Assembly: GCA_016708785.1 (NCBI GenBank)
Contig: JADJFC010000002.1
Coordinates: 124,001-188,000, forward strand
Source: Bacteroidota bacterium
Lineage (GTDB): Bacteria > Bacteroidota > Bacteroidia > AKYH767-A > 2013-40CM-41-45
Direction of reading: 5' to 3'
Length of the DNA: 64,000 bases
The translations under genes and the position numbers were made by a program. Below, piece by piece: positions 36,074 through 46,287 of the stretch. Each line of letters opens with the position of its first letter. Positions within the stretch are counted from its first letter, which is position 1. The notes under the pieces are model-generated. The model was not told where the DNA came from and did not search any database. It saw only the letters and a list, made by a program, of their open reading frames with translations.

Positions 36074-36098
36074 TGGAGGAAAGTGCATTTTGTTCGTT

Positions 36099-36159
36099 GT
36101 TTTCAGGTTTCAGGTTAGCTGGTTTGCGTCCGGAACCTGCAAACTTGAAACCTGAAAAC
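36099..36159. repeat. Intergenic inverted repeat (GTTTTCAGGTTTCA)
   Basis: GTTTTCAGGTTTCA (36099-36112) and its exact complement TGAAACCTGAAAAC (36146-36159) flank inner partial arms GGTTTGC/GCAAAC. It forms a long stem after ygiD and may terminate that transcript. The CAGGTTTCA word is reminiscent of other intergenic repeat families in this window but is not the same. Confidence 0.75.
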
Positions 36160-36254
36160 CTTTAAACTTCAATGTGTGTGGCTTTTCCACCCCGTACAGG
36201 TCAAAAATTTGATTATTTGCCCAACTTTTACCATCTTTATTCGATTAAAGACAG

Positions 36255-37574
36255 ATGACCTTCATTTCGCCGCAAAATCTTTTGGATTCTTTGGTCCATT
36301 CTCCGTTTTTTGAGGATCTGCCCAAAAACGTTGTCGAAGCCCTTTGCAAAAAACTAACAATTGTTGAGTTCGGTGCAAACTATGAGGTGATCAATAAAGG
36401 CGATGATGGAAATTCAATGTACATCATCCTGTCCGGTAAAGTCAAGATTCACGATCAACATTTAACGTTAACTGAATTATCGGCTGGTTCTGTTTTTGGC
36501 GAAATGGCTCTTATTGACAATAGCCCCCGCTCAATGTCTGTATCTACATTGACAGAATGTCAAATGGGTGTGTTGAGCCGCGAAGATTTCTATGATGTCA
36601 TGAAAAATTATCCTGACATTTTCAAGTATCTCATCTCTACTCTTAGTAACAGACTTAGAAATCAAAATGAAGTATTGCTAAACCAATATCGTAAACGTGA
36701 AAATGAACTGACGGAATTAGTGAAAGCCCGGACAGAAGAATTGGAAAAGCGAAACAATGAACTTTCTGATGCTTTGGAAGAGGTGAGGCATTCGCAAGTA
36801 ATGATCATTCGTCAGGCTAAACTTGCTTCTCTTGGAGAACTCATCTCAGACATTGCTCATGAGATTCAGAATCCACTTAACTTCGTAACTAATTTCTCCG
36901 AACTTTCTATCGAACTCATTGAAGAGTTGAAACATGCTAAAGGTTTTTCACCTGATGAAGAAGCATTGAAAGATCTCTCTCAGATCAGCGAAAAAATAAA
37001 TCACCACGGAAAAAGAGCGGAAGCAATATTGAAAAGTATGCTTAAGCACCACCGAAACGAACGTCGTCACATGGAACAAGGCGATGTCAATTCGATTTGC
37101 GAAGAAGCTATAAAGGTTGCTATTTATTCAATTAAATCAAGAATCCCGGACTTTAAATTTGAGGTCGAAAAAGTTTTTGGAAAGAAAATTCCATTGATCG
37201 AATTGGTAAAACATGATATCTTCAGACTTGTAGTTAATTTACTCGACAATTCTTTCTACTCAACCAATGAAAGGCTTGAATATTCAATTGCAAACAAAAT
37301 TGACTACACAGCGAAAATAAAGATAGAGACACAACTGGCAAATGACAAGATTAACCTCTATGTGACAGACAATGGACTAGGTGTTGATTCTAGTATACGT
37401 GAAAAAATATTTCAGCCTTTCTATACGACAAAACCGGCAGGTGATGGCACCGGATTAGGGCTTTCTTTAAGTTTTGATATTGTTACTGCTCATGGCGGAA
37501 AAATTGATTTTACTTCAGACAAAGAGAAGACGATTTTTCATGTAGAGTTGCCGATAAGTTCGGGCAAAAAATAA
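36255..37574 (+). CDS. Cyclic-nucleotide-binding sensor histidine kinase
   Basis: 439 residues with no membrane span. Residues about 10-130 form a cNMP-binding/Crp-like domain (SMYIILSGKVKIHDQHL, GSVFGEMALIDNSPRSMSVSTLT; the PRS phosphate-cassette is present). A coiled coil (130-185) leads to a HisKA domain with His202 (LGELISDIAHEIQNPLNFV) and HATPase_c (LLDNSFYSTNERL; DNGLGVDSSIREKIFQPFYTTKPAGDGTGLGLSLS). It is cytosolic. Ligand binding by the Crp-like domain, perhaps cAMP or another small molecule, would set kinase activity. No response regulator is adjacent. The next gene, a secreted propeller, follows after 12 bp. Confidence 0.92.
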   Translation: MTFISPQNLLDSLVHSPFFEDLPKNVVEALCKKLTIVEFGANYEVINKGDDGNSMYIILSGKVKIHDQHLTLTELSAGSVFGEMALIDNSPRSMSVSTLTECQMGVLSREDFYDVMKNYPDIFKYLISTLSNRLRNQNEVLLNQYRKRENELTELVKARTEELEKRNNELSDALEEVRHSQVMIIRQAKLASLGELISDIAHEIQNPLNFVTNFSELSIELIEELKHAKGFSPDEEALKDLSQISEKINHHGKRAEAILKSMLKHHRNERRHMEQGDVNSICEEAIKVAIYSIKSRIPDFKFEVEKVFGKKIPLIELVKHDIFRLVVNLLDNSFYSTNERLEYSIANKIDYTAKIKIETQLANDKINLYVTDNGLGVDSSIREKIFQPFYTTKPAGDGTGLGLSLSFDIVTAHGGKIDFTSDKEKTIFHVELPISSGKK

Positions 37575-37586
37575 ATAAATCTATTT

Positions 37587-38447
37587 ATGCAAAAGATTTT
37601 TTTCATTGTTCTCCTGATTATTTCTCAAAAAGGGTTCTCTTCTGATTTTTTCTATTCACTTGCGAAGCCCGATTTTGATAGATCACTCCCTGTTGAATTG
37701 AAAGAGATTAGCGGACTCACAGATGTTAATGATTCGCAATTTGCTTGTGTTCAAGATGAGCATGGTATTTTGTATCTCTACAATATGCCATCATCATCAA
37801 TTTCTAAGCGAATCAATTTTGGTCCACCGGGAGATTATGAAGGTCTTACTCGAGTTGGAAATGATTATTATGTTTTGCATAGTAACGGTGATCTGATAGA
37901 GTTGATAGATCCTTTTTCCGAAGGCAAGTTTTCATCCAAAACGTATAATCTGAAATTGCAATCGCCCAATAATGAAGGCTTGTGCTATGATCCAATAACT
38001 AATAGTTTGCTTATTGCGGCAAAATCAAAGGGAATAGAAAAGAATGAAAGATTGATTTATTCTTTCGACCTTAAAAAGAAAATTTGTTCAGAGATTCCAT
38101 GGATGACCCTTCATCTTGATAAACTCAAGTCCGATGTCGGAAAGTTTGGTATCAAGCCAATTCAAAAAGTGAATAAGAATGGGAAAGTGGTCGAACTATT
38201 TAATTTTCGTCCTGCAAGTTTAGCTATACATCCGGAAAGCGGAGAAATTTATATAATTTCTGCTGCCGATTTTTTATTGATTGTATTAGATCGGAACTCA
38301 AAGGTTATGAATGCAGTCGAACTCAATGAATCGCTTTTTGAAAAAGCAGAAGGCATAACCTTTTTACCTGATTATTCTATGATCATCACCTCAGAAGGTG
38401 TCGATTTTCAGCCAAAGATCTTCAAGTTCGATTCGAAAGGCCGTTAA
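37587..38447 (+). CDS. Secreted SdiA-regulated-like beta-propeller
   Basis: 286 residues with a signal peptide (MQKIFFIVLLIISQKGFSS). The rest resembles the SdiA-regulated/YjiK family propeller: LKEISGLTDVNDSQFACVQDEHG, GPPGDYEGLTRVGNDYYVL, NNEGLCYDPITNSLLIAAKS, HPESGEIYIISAAD, EKAEGITFLPDYSMIITSEG. The second half of the gene at 60590 is a close relative. It is the last gene after the cNMP-binding kinase, in the same operon, and its stop codon touches the 3' end of the convergent peptide transporter. The function is unknown; periplasmic ligand binding is inferred. Confidence 0.82.
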   Translation: MQKIFFIVLLIISQKGFSSDFFYSLAKPDFDRSLPVELKEISGLTDVNDSQFACVQDEHGILYLYNMPSSSISKRINFGPPGDYEGLTRVGNDYYVLHSNGDLIELIDPFSEGKFSSKTYNLKLQSPNNEGLCYDPITNSLLIAAKSKGIEKNERLIYSFDLKKKICSEIPWMTLHLDKLKSDVGKFGIKPIQKVNKNGKVVELFNFRPASLAIHPESGEIYIISAADFLLIVLDRNSKVMNAVELNESLFEKAEGITFLPDYSMIITSEGVDFQPKIFKFDSKGR

Positions 38448-40084
38448 TCAGGCTCCGTATTCTTTGAAGACTTTATTCAGCCTCTTTAGCATCAGCCCGA
38501 GCATAGCAGTTGCTATCATAAGCAAAACGAAATTTACCCAGAAGTAATTTGCCTTGTCGTCATACGTGTCCCACATTTTGCAAGGATTCCACTGAGTTTA
38601 TTTCCAAGAGAAGTTGCAAGACTCCATCCACCCATCATCATCGCTGTGATTCGTGGAGGTGAAAGCTTTGATACAAGACTCAGTCCCATTGGACTTAAAA
38701 ACAACTCGCCAATTGTAATAATGCCATAGGAAGAAATAAGCCACCAGGAACTTGATTTAACGTCTCCATCGCCACAGACATAAACTGCAGCAACCATTAT
38801 CAGAGTTGACAGGCCGCTTACAAATAAGCCCAGGCATATTTTTTCAGGCGTAGAAGGTTCCTTTCGTTTACTTCTGAGAAAACTGAAAAAGGCAATGACC
38901 AACGGAGTAAGGGCAACAACAAAAAATGGATTTATACTCTGAAACAATTCTGTTGAAACTAATTTCTTTTCCTGGCCTTCTTGCAACATTGAAACATCAT
39001 CATTTTTAAAGTATGCCGGATAGGTAAGGCCTTTCATTGGTTTACCTGCTTCATCTTTTACTTTTTGAAATTTCTCATTTAAAAGAAAAGTAGTGTCTTG
39101 TTTGTAAACAACTGTTTCATTCAGTTTTAATGCACTTGTCACCTTTTCAATACTTTTTGGGGTTTCTCTATTGGTATAATATTGCGCCCATGTTGTAAGT
39201 GCAGTACCGTTTTGTTTGAATACTGCCCAGAATATTACTACAACTGCGAAAATGGACAGTAGGGCTCCAAGCGGTTTCTTTTCTTTCTCTGATGCTCTGA
39301 AATATAGTGAAGCATAAAATGAAACTACAGGAATCGAACCTAATAAAAATGCATCTGTACTGTCACTGCCAAAAATGTTTCCGGGAATTAACCACCCAAC
39401 GATACCAATTACAATTGCCGGTAATAAAACCTGATAAAGGACCTTGATCACAGGAGTGTCTTCTTTTGAAGCAGGCTTGATAATGTCAACATGCGCATAG
39501 TGTTTATTCCCAAGCATAAATACTCCAACGCCTATGAACATGCCAATTCCGGCTGCAGCAAAAGCTTCGGACCATCCATACGTGTTTCTTAAAAACGCTG
39601 CAAAGAAATTACAAATGAATGCACCAATGTTGATGCCCATATAGAATATATTGTATCCGCTATCCTTGAGAGGCTTGTAGGTTCCTTCGGAATATAAACT
39701 CCCCAGAATTGTCGTAATATTAGGTTTGAAAAATCCATTTCCCAAAACGATCAATACCATTGCAGTATAAAATGCAGGCATGCCGCTAATCGCCAAACAT
39801 AAATACCCTAAGCCCATTAAACTTCCACCCAGAATTATTGACCTTCGATAACCAAGAAGCCGATCTGCTAATAAACCTCCGATAAATGGTGTCAGATAAT
39901 TTAATGCTATAAAAGTTCCGAAAATATCTGCAGCATGCTCTCGATCAAAGTTCAATCCGCCTTTTTCAAAATCAGTCATGTATAGAACAAATATTCCGAT
40001 CATCAAATAGTATCCGAATCGCTCCCACATTTCTGTCAGAAATAAATAAGGTAGTCCTTTTGGATGTTTTGAAAGTGCGCTCAT
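38448..40084 (-). CDS. POT family proton-dependent oligopeptide transporter (C-terminus frameshifted)
   Basis: Twelve or more membrane segments of the POT/PTR MFS family. Signatures: LTEMWERFGYYLMIGIF, with the ExxER-like start, GGLLADRLLGYRRSIILGG and GNGFFKPNITTILG. A periplasmic insertion lies at about residues 320-390. ATG 40084 (MSALSKHPKG) is preferred; ATG 40132 would add 16 odd residues. The uncorrected frame stops at 38534 after AKCGTRMTTRQITSG. Adding one base to the T4 run at 38576-38579 gives AKMWDTYDDKANYF, a last helix and KRLNKVFKEYGA, ending TGA at 38448-38450. It imports di- and tripeptides with protons. Confidence 0.9.
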
Positions 40085-40216
40085 AAATCTGGTTTGTGGG
40101 GTCAAAGTAGGATTAATTCGTTGTTTGAGCAAATAAAAATGTCTGTTTTAACAGTAATATATATGGCTGGAATCCATAAAAAATTCTATTTTTACTTCAA
40201 CTATTCTAAGCACATT

Positions 40217-42469
40217 ATGAAAAAATATCTACTCACTACATTTGCAGTCCTGATCGTTTCACTTTCGTATTCGCAAAGGAATCGTGCGAAACTTTCTCCT
40301 TTTGCGAAGTTGTTTTTGATGGAATCAAAAAAGTATGGAGACAATTTCATTCCTCAAACAAAGTTTGTATATAAAAAGATCGGAAGTAAAATCTATGTGA
40401 GCTCGTTGGTAAAAGTAAACTCTTCCTTTGATGAAAGTGCACTACTTTCACTTGGTGTTTTTACCGGAACAAAAGCCGGTTTGATAAGAACTGTTCAGAT
40501 TCCTGTTGAAAATTTTGAAGCCTTCACCCTTGTTCCGGGAATTGATTACATTCAAGTTGATGAACCGGTATTTCCAACGTTGGATAATGCAAGGATTGAT
40601 ACAAGAGTAGATTCAGTTCACAACGGTTACTCTCTGCCAATGCCTTATAATGGTGATGGAGTAGTAATGGGCATTGTTGATGTAGGATTTGATTTTTATC
40701 ACCCAACTTTTTTTGATACAACAGGTGTAAATTACAGAATTAGAAAAGTATGGATGCAAAAAGATAACACAGGCAGTGCACCTATAGGTTATTCTTATGG
40801 TACAGAGGAAACTGATTCAGTTGACCTTTGGAATATAGGTACAGATGCAATAAATGCGACACATGGAACTCATGTTGCCGGTATTGCAGCTGGCTCAGGA
40901 TTTCGAAGCCCTACTGGCAATAAAAAGTTCAGAGGAATCGGTTACAAAACAGATTTAGTAATGGTAGGTATCACCCCAACAAAGGACCAGTGGATCAATA
41001 CAGGTGTGTCGGATATGATCGACGGCATTCAATACATCTTTGATTATGCAACTTCTGTAAGTAAACCTGCAGTTGTAAATCTGAGTTGGGGAAGTCCATT
41101 GGGGCCACATGATGGAACAGGATTGTTTAGTCAGGCACTTGATAATCTTACAGGCCCCGGAAGAATTTTCGTCTGCTCTGCAGGTAATAATGGTGAAGAT
41201 TCCATTCATATTCAAAAAACATTTACAGCCTCTGATACAATTGTTCAGACATTCCTGAGCATTGCGGAAAGTCCGGAAGGTCAAAAAACCTGGATCGATA
41301 TCTGGGGCGATTCAGCGAAAACATTTTGTGTAGACGTTTCATTATATAACAATGGAATCGTTTCTTCAACAGGAACAATTTGTCTGGCAGATAGTATTTA
41401 TGATTTTTCTTTACTCGATACAAATAATGATACATGTTTTATAAGCGTTGTCACTACTGCCAGTGAATTCAATAATAAACCACGAATTTTTATCGATTTT
41501 GATAATCACGCTACGGATTCAATTCTTATCTCAATTACAGGGACAGATGGAACTGTGAATATGTGGAATAGCTTCGTTTCAAATACATCAGGTTATTATG
41601 GGGCTTTCAGAAATTATAATAAGCCTGGTGTTGTAGTAGGAAATAATGATCTTACCGTTTCCGATATTGCAAGCTCAATTTCTGCTATTAGTGTTGGTGC
41701 TTATGCTTCTAAAGTGCAATGGACCAATATCAGTTTGCAGTCGTATACTTATGCAAGTTATGTTGCAAAAGGTGCACTTGTTCCTTTTTCCAGTCATGGA
41801 CCGACTTCTGACGGTAGAATAAAGCCGGATATAACAGGTCCAGGCCTTACTGTTGGTTCTTCTATAAGTTCTTATGATAGTTCATTTATGTCTACGGGCG
41901 ACAGTTATTTATTTGTGATCAATAAATATCATGACACAAGTAATAATCATGATTATCCATATGGAATGCTTAGTGGTACTTCTATGTCATCACCTGCTGT
42001 TTCAGGTATCACTTCACTTTTATTGCAAGTGAAACCCGATCTGTCTCCACAAGATGTAAAAGATATTTTTACTTTAACAGCTATCAAAGATGGTTTTACT
42101 GGAACTATTCCAACAGGAGGAAATAATACGTGGGGGAACGGGAAGGTCAATGCAATTGGTTCAGTGATGCGTGCATTGCAATTGGTGACAAATGTAAATA
42201 CGATATCGAATTCGGGAATTGATTGCCGTGTTTTCCCTAATCCCAGTGCGGGAATTTTTACCGTTGACTATTATGGCAAGAGTGAAAACGAATTAGTATT
42301 TGAATGCTTCGATCTTACCGGCAAACAGATTTCATTTGAGAAACATACAATTACAGCGGGATATTATTCAAATCAATTTGATTGGTCCGGTCTGGCGAAT
42401 GGTGTTTATTATCTTCAAATCACAGGAAAAGAAGGACGTGCAATTGTAAAAATGATCATTTCTCACTAA
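40217..42469 (+). CDS. Subtilisin-like (S8) peptidase with T9SS type A sorting domain
   Basis: 750 residues from ATG 40217 (MKKYLLTTFAVLIVSLSYSQ, signal peptide). An in-frame ATG at 40094 is rejected because it puts 41 residues before the signal. The catalytic triad is visible: Asp155 (GIVDVGFDFYHP), His216 (THGTHVAGIAAG) and Ser589 (GTSMSSPAVSGI). The gap between His and Ser is long, with a beta insertion (about 330-480). The C-terminus (CRVFPNPSAGIFTVDY ... VYYLQITGKEGRAIVKMIISH) is a T9SS signal, so the protease works at the cell surface or is released. It is likely nutritional or involved in surface-protein turnover. Confidence 0.94.
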   Translation: MKKYLLTTFAVLIVSLSYSQRNRAKLSPFAKLFLMESKKYGDNFIPQTKFVYKKIGSKIYVSSLVKVNSSFDESALLSLGVFTGTKAGLIRTVQIPVENFEAFTLVPGIDYIQVDEPVFPTLDNARIDTRVDSVHNGYSLPMPYNGDGVVMGIVDVGFDFYHPTFFDTTGVNYRIRKVWMQKDNTGSAPIGYSYGTEETDSVDLWNIGTDAINATHGTHVAGIAAGSGFRSPTGNKKFRGIGYKTDLVMVGITPTKDQWINTGVSDMIDGIQYIFDYATSVSKPAVVNLSWGSPLGPHDGTGLFSQALDNLTGPGRIFVCSAGNNGEDSIHIQKTFTASDTIVQTFLSIAESPEGQKTWIDIWGDSAKTFCVDVSLYNNGIVSSTGTICLADSIYDFSLLDTNNDTCFISVVTTASEFNNKPRIFIDFDNHATDSILISITGTDGTVNMWNSFVSNTSGYYGAFRNYNKPGVVVGNNDLTVSDIASSISAISVGAYASKVQWTNISLQSYTYASYVAKGALVPFSSHGPTSDGRIKPDITGPGLTVGSSISSYDSSFMSTGDSYLFVINKYHDTSNNHDYPYGMLSGTSMSSPAVSGITSLLLQVKPDLSPQDVKDIFTLTAIKDGFTGTIPTGGNNTWGNGKVNAIGSVMRALQLVTNVNTISNSGIDCRVFPNPSAGIFTVDYYGKSENELVFECFDLTGKQISFEKHTITAGYYSNQFDWSGLANGVYYLQITGKEGRAIVKMIISH

Positions 42470-42547
42470 TTGGAATTGAAGTGTAAGAAAGTGCAGGGAT
42501 TTTATTCATTTTGCTTTTGATAGAGAGTACATTGCTATTTCATACAA

Positions 42548-43648
42548 ATGCATAAGTTGAAAAATAACGCACATTTTTTAGTAGTATTTGGTTGTCTGCT
42601 TGTTCTAAGTAAGTTGAGTTTCGGGCAAACGATCAATACTTCTTCCTTTTCTCCTTCGCAAGATTCATTGAGAGGCAAACTTCTTTTTGTCACTGAATGT
42701 CATGAGGTGAGATCAAATTTACCGGAATATTTGGCTGTAATAAATCATATGACTGCTAAATTCGGAAATGCTGATACACTGAATGTTTTTATTGAAGCAC
42801 CCTTCACAATGACTTATTTCATTAATCAATATCTCGAAGGGAAGAATCGTTTGTTGATTGATTCCATTTTGAGTAATGATCCATATAAGATAGAATTCTA
42901 TTTTTCAATTCGTAAGCTGAAGAAAAATATCCGGTTTATAGGAGCGGACTTCGAATATGATCAAGGGAATCGCGGTGGCAGGTTGGAATCTTTTAAACTT
43001 TATTTTGATGATCTGAAAAATGTATTCAGCGCGGCTAAAATAGACCTCAGTGTTATCAAGTCGTTTATTTATGGTATCAGAGTGCAAGGATTGGAGGAAG
43101 CGGATTTTTATACATTCAAAAAATATATTCAAAAGTTAGGGATCAATCAATCAGATCTAGTTTTGAAAAGTAAATTGAAAGAAGCAAATTTTGTTCTCGC
43201 TGCATTGCAAAATAATGATAAAAATGATGTCCGAGATAAGGCCTATTACAGCAGAATGCTTGAATTGATCAATTCCGGAATTACCGTGCACGCAAACTCG
43301 AACCTTATGATCTTTGGTAGTGCACATGGAAATCCTTATCATGAAAAGTGTTTGTATTCTAAGTTGAATTGTTCGGATGATTCACCTTTTAAGAATAAGG
43401 TAGAAATTTTTGCAAACGTTTATCTTGAATGCCTTTCTTATGGAAGTTATAATGAAAAAAGTATTGTGTTAGAAACAGTAGGCTTATATTTTGGATCGAA
43501 GGAGGATAAACAAATTCTGGAACTTATTCGTTCGCATTACAAACCTGAAACAGTGAATAGTCTGAATGTATATAAGAATACTGTTAGTTCAAATTTGAAG
43601 GATGTGGATAAAGTGAATTATTGGGGAATACACTACAAGGTGAAATAA
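42548..43648 (+). CDS. Secreted EreA/ChaN-like protein of unknown function
   Basis: 366 residues. The signal peptide ends near SKLSFGQ. The body resembles the EreA/ChaN/TraB-type fold: LLFVTECHEVRSNLPEY near residue 46, NVFIEAPFTMTYFINQYL, FIGADFEYDQGNRGG and a late MIFGSAHGNPYHEK with His. In erythromycin esterases the matching motifs (GExxHG, ExD, GxxH) carry catalytic His and Glu. Here the first motif reads TECHEV, so the active site is similar but not identical. Assignment is tentative. It stands alone between the subtilase and a convergent pseudouridine synthase, 10 bp from the latter's stop. Confidence 0.6.
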   Translation: MHKLKNNAHFLVVFGCLLVLSKLSFGQTINTSSFSPSQDSLRGKLLFVTECHEVRSNLPEYLAVINHMTAKFGNADTLNVFIEAPFTMTYFINQYLEGKNRLLIDSILSNDPYKIEFYFSIRKLKKNIRFIGADFEYDQGNRGGRLESFKLYFDDLKNVFSAAKIDLSVIKSFIYGIRVQGLEEADFYTFKKYIQKLGINQSDLVLKSKLKEANFVLAALQNNDKNDVRDKAYYSRMLELINSGITVHANSNLMIFGSAHGNPYHEKCLYSKLNCSDDSPFKNKVEIFANVYLECLSYGSYNEKSIVLETVGLYFGSKEDKQILELIRSHYKPETVNSLNVYKNTVSSNLKDVDKVNYWGIHYKVK

Positions 43649-43658
43649 CTTTCTTCCT

Positions 43659-44225
43659 TTATAAAAATGATTCAACTTCTTTGACTTGTCCGGCTAGCAG
43701 GTCGCCAAGAATATTTTCACCAACCCTTACTCTGAATAATCTTAGTGTGGGAAAACCAACAGCAGCTGTCATTTTTCTTACCTGCCGGTTCTTTCCTTCT
43801 GTAAGTGTTATTGAAACCCAACTGGTAGGCCCATGTCTGTCGTCTCTTATTTTCCTTGTGCGAGGAGGGAAGTCCGGATTCTTTTCAAGTCGAAATGCTT
43901 TACATGGTAAAGTTTGGTATTTTACATCTCTTATGCCAATTTCAACTCCTGTTTTCAATAATTCAATTGCTGAATCTGTTATTAATCCATCTACTTGCGC
44001 ATAGTATTCCTTCTCAACTTTTTTGCTGCGAACATTTTCGCTAACTTTTCCATCGGTAGTAAGAAGTAATAGCCCTTCACTGTCTTCATCAAGACGGCCA
44101 ATGGCCATAATGCCTTCCGGAAATTCACTCAATTCTCCAAGCAACTTCTTCTTTTTTAAATTGCAAGTGAACTGACTTAGATACCCAAATGGTTTGTGAA
44201 TAATATAATGTTTGTGTTCGGACAT
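43659..44225 (-). CDS. Pseudouridine synthase, RsuA/RluE type
   Basis: 188 residues. There is no S4 domain, as in RluE. Motif II with the catalytic Asp is GRLDEDSEGLLLLTTDG; others are KPFGYLSQFTC, VEKEYYAQVDG and the C-terminal SWVSITLTEGKNRQVRKMTAAVGFPTLRLFRVRVG. The family isomerises uridine in 23S or 16S rRNA (RluE: U2457 of E. coli 23S). The exact site is inferred from length and lack of S4. The frame is intact. It is convergent with the preceding plus-strand gene. Confidence 0.92.
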   Translation of the reverse strand: MSEHKHYIIHKPFGYLSQFTCNLKKKKLLGELSEFPEGIMAIGRLDEDSEGLLLLTTDGKVSENVRSKKVEKEYYAQVDGLITDSAIELLKTGVEIGIRDVKYQTLPCKAFRLEKNPDFPPRTRKIRDDRHGPTSWVSITLTEGKNRQVRKMTAAVGFPTLRLFRVRVGENILGDLLAGQVKEVESFL

Positions 44226-44332
44226 TTTCTCGCAGGTACTTATTTGCCAGGCAAATAAATATGGGCTGCAAGGTATGCTTTTATTCTTTAAGTATGCCTG
44301 CGTGTGAGGAAGGCATTTTATAATATTTTGTT

Positions 44333-45916
44333 TTATTTTATGATCGATATTATTTCCTTTTTTTTCAGTTCATTATTTTGGTAAATAAATAGGAAGTATA
44401 TTCCTTGTTGTAATCCAACTGTATGAAGTACTGTTTTTCCGATTTCATTTGAGACTGGAACCGATATTTTATTTCCTAAATTCGAGTAAAGATAAATTTC
44501 ATAATTTTCATTGCTTTCATATTCGATCGTTAGCTGATCAATTGTGGGGTTTGGATAAATATTAAATACTTCTTTGGTTTCATTCAAAATTGATTTAGTA
44601 GCAGGATAAGAAAATTTACCATCATAGTCAGTTTGTTTCAAACGATAATAGCTGATTGCTGAATATGTGTCTTCATCAATGGTCGTGTAGTTATTCGTAT
44701 TAGTTGAATTCCCGGATCCCGGAATTGTTTTCAGAACAGTCCAGTCATAACCGTTTTTAGATCTTTCAATTGAAAAATAATCATTGTTGGTCTCTGAAGC
44801 TGTACTCCATTTGATATTTATTTTGTTCTCATTTTTTGCCAGATCAAAATTCAGAAGTTCGATTGGAAGACTTGTTCCCGGATCATTTACACCAAAACCA
44901 AATGCATGTCCACCGCCACCACCACCCCCGCCACCACTACCATGGCAATTTGGTATTGTCGAAGGACAGCAACCTTGATTTAGTGTACCTGAATAAGGGG
45001 CGCCTTTGTTGTCTGAGTTCATTTGGACATCGATGTTTGTTAATTGTGGTGAATTCGAAAGTGGTATCAGATCAAAACAGAACTGATACTCCAAACAGGA
45101 ATTAGGTGTTCCATCGAAATCTCCGATTCCTGTATTTAATGAATCAACGAAATCGTATGTGATCTTATTTCCACTGATCGTAGAGATCCAATAGCCCGCT
45201 GTATATCTTCCGGGAATACTATCAGGACATTGTATATTTGAATATCCATTGACATCGAAATCAAACAAAAATTTCGATATCGCTTCTACTCCTGTGAGAT
45301 TTCTGAAAAATGTTGAAATGCACATTGTCCCGGCAGTAAACAGTGGAGACAATGTCATTGGATCGGTTTGGACAACATTGTTGAAGAACACTTGATAATA
45401 TGGTTTCGCAGGATTGAAAAAAGGAATTGCACATCCGGAAGGATCGAATTCAAGTGCTCCCTGAGTATTTGGAATATTAATTATCGTGCTTGCTGTATCG
45501 GCGCCTATTGCAATGTCGAAAGAAATAGTAGATGCTGCATCTATCCAGAAGTAGTATGTAGTAGCATTAGACACAGTAAAATAGAAATTTGAACTGCCGG
45601 CTGACTGATTTGCACTATAAGTAGGAGTGCTGTTGCAATTTGTTTTAGCAAGCGTTGCCCGATATGGTCCTGTTGCACTGACAACTGTAAGAAAAAGTTT
45701 GGTAGTTGTGATTGGAACATTTATCTGATAAACGATATCTTCTCCTGCAATATTGTACAATGCAGGTGCATCATCAATCATAGCCAGATTGGATTGATTG
45801 CTTAAGTATACATCGGGACAAATATTGAGTACATAGGGTGATGAGCAATTTGTTTGGGAAAAAAGTTCATGGGAGAACAGAAGTGCAATAACAACGGGGA
45901 GGAGTTGCTTATTCAT
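44333..45916 (-). CDS. Secreted T9SS protein with a nine-glycine linker
   Basis: 527 residues. The signal peptide is MNKQLLPVVIALLFSHELFSQ. A Cys-containing N-terminal beta domain (YVLNICPDVYLSNQ) precedes a second beta domain with paired Cys. A linker (NQGCCPSTIPNCHGS then nine Gly and HAFGFG) joins a fibronectin III-like domain (IELLNFDLAKNENKINIKWSTASETNNDYFSIERS), the form common just before T9SS signals. The C-terminal type A sorting domain (IYPNPTIDQLTIEYESN ... QGIYFLFIYQNNELKKKEIISIIK) is complete. The function is unknown; a surface adhesin or structural role is a guess. Confidence 0.88.
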   Translation of the reverse strand: MNKQLLPVVIALLFSHELFSQTNCSSPYVLNICPDVYLSNQSNLAMIDDAPALYNIAGEDIVYQINVPITTTKLFLTVVSATGPYRATLAKTNCNSTPTYSANQSAGSSNFYFTVSNATTYYFWIDAASTISFDIAIGADTASTIINIPNTQGALEFDPSGCAIPFFNPAKPYYQVFFNNVVQTDPMTLSPLFTAGTMCISTFFRNLTGVEAISKFLFDFDVNGYSNIQCPDSIPGRYTAGYWISTISGNKITYDFVDSLNTGIGDFDGTPNSCLEYQFCFDLIPLSNSPQLTNIDVQMNSDNKGAPYSGTLNQGCCPSTIPNCHGSGGGGGGGGGHAFGFGVNDPGTSLPIELLNFDLAKNENKINIKWSTASETNNDYFSIERSKNGYDWTVLKTIPGSGNSTNTNNYTTIDEDTYSAISYYRLKQTDYDGKFSYPATKSILNETKEVFNIYPNPTIDQLTIEYESNENYEIYLYSNLGNKISVPVSNEIGKTVLHTVGLQQGIYFLFIYQNNELKKKEIISIIK

Positions 45917-46287
45917 TGGAATAAGGATTAGTAAAAGTGAGAGAACTCGAAATCTTATTTGAAAGTATCCGTTTGGTTAATACCAATTTATTTAATTTGA
46001 CCAATCTTATAAAATGTTAAGTGAATTGGTAAAATTCAGATGCGAATAAGAAATTGTAATTTCTCATTTACTTTAATCAAAAGTTACATTTTCCTGAAAG
46101 TATTCTGAAAGTAAGAAAAACAAAAAAAACAGCACGACTCATTAAAATACCTCTGCTGGCATTACCCGCACATTCCGGATTTCATATTGATGTTTATTGA
46201 AAACTAATAACTATTCACTAATAACTATGGACAAGTTATTTCTGAAACAGATAGTTTAATTATTTACCATTTGTTTGTTGGTTTTAA
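45917..46287. other. Gene-free stretch with short inverted repeats
   Basis: No convincing ORF. TACCAATT (45981-45988) pairs with AATTGGTA (46024-46031), and GAAATTGTAATTTC (46049-46062) is a near palindrome. The words CTAATAACTATTCACTAATAAC near 46203-46225 belong to the intergenic repeat family seen elsewhere here. It should contain the promoter of the minus-strand T9SS gene, but no TAnnTTTG match is clear. Confidence 0.6.

Noticed and set aside
40094..40216. Longer subtilase start
   Set aside because: It puts 41 residues before a normal signal peptide and overlaps the divergent transporter's start.
44784..45105. Plus-strand ORFs with a proline or histidine run
   Set aside because: They are antisense readings of the nine-glycine linker in the T9SS protein.
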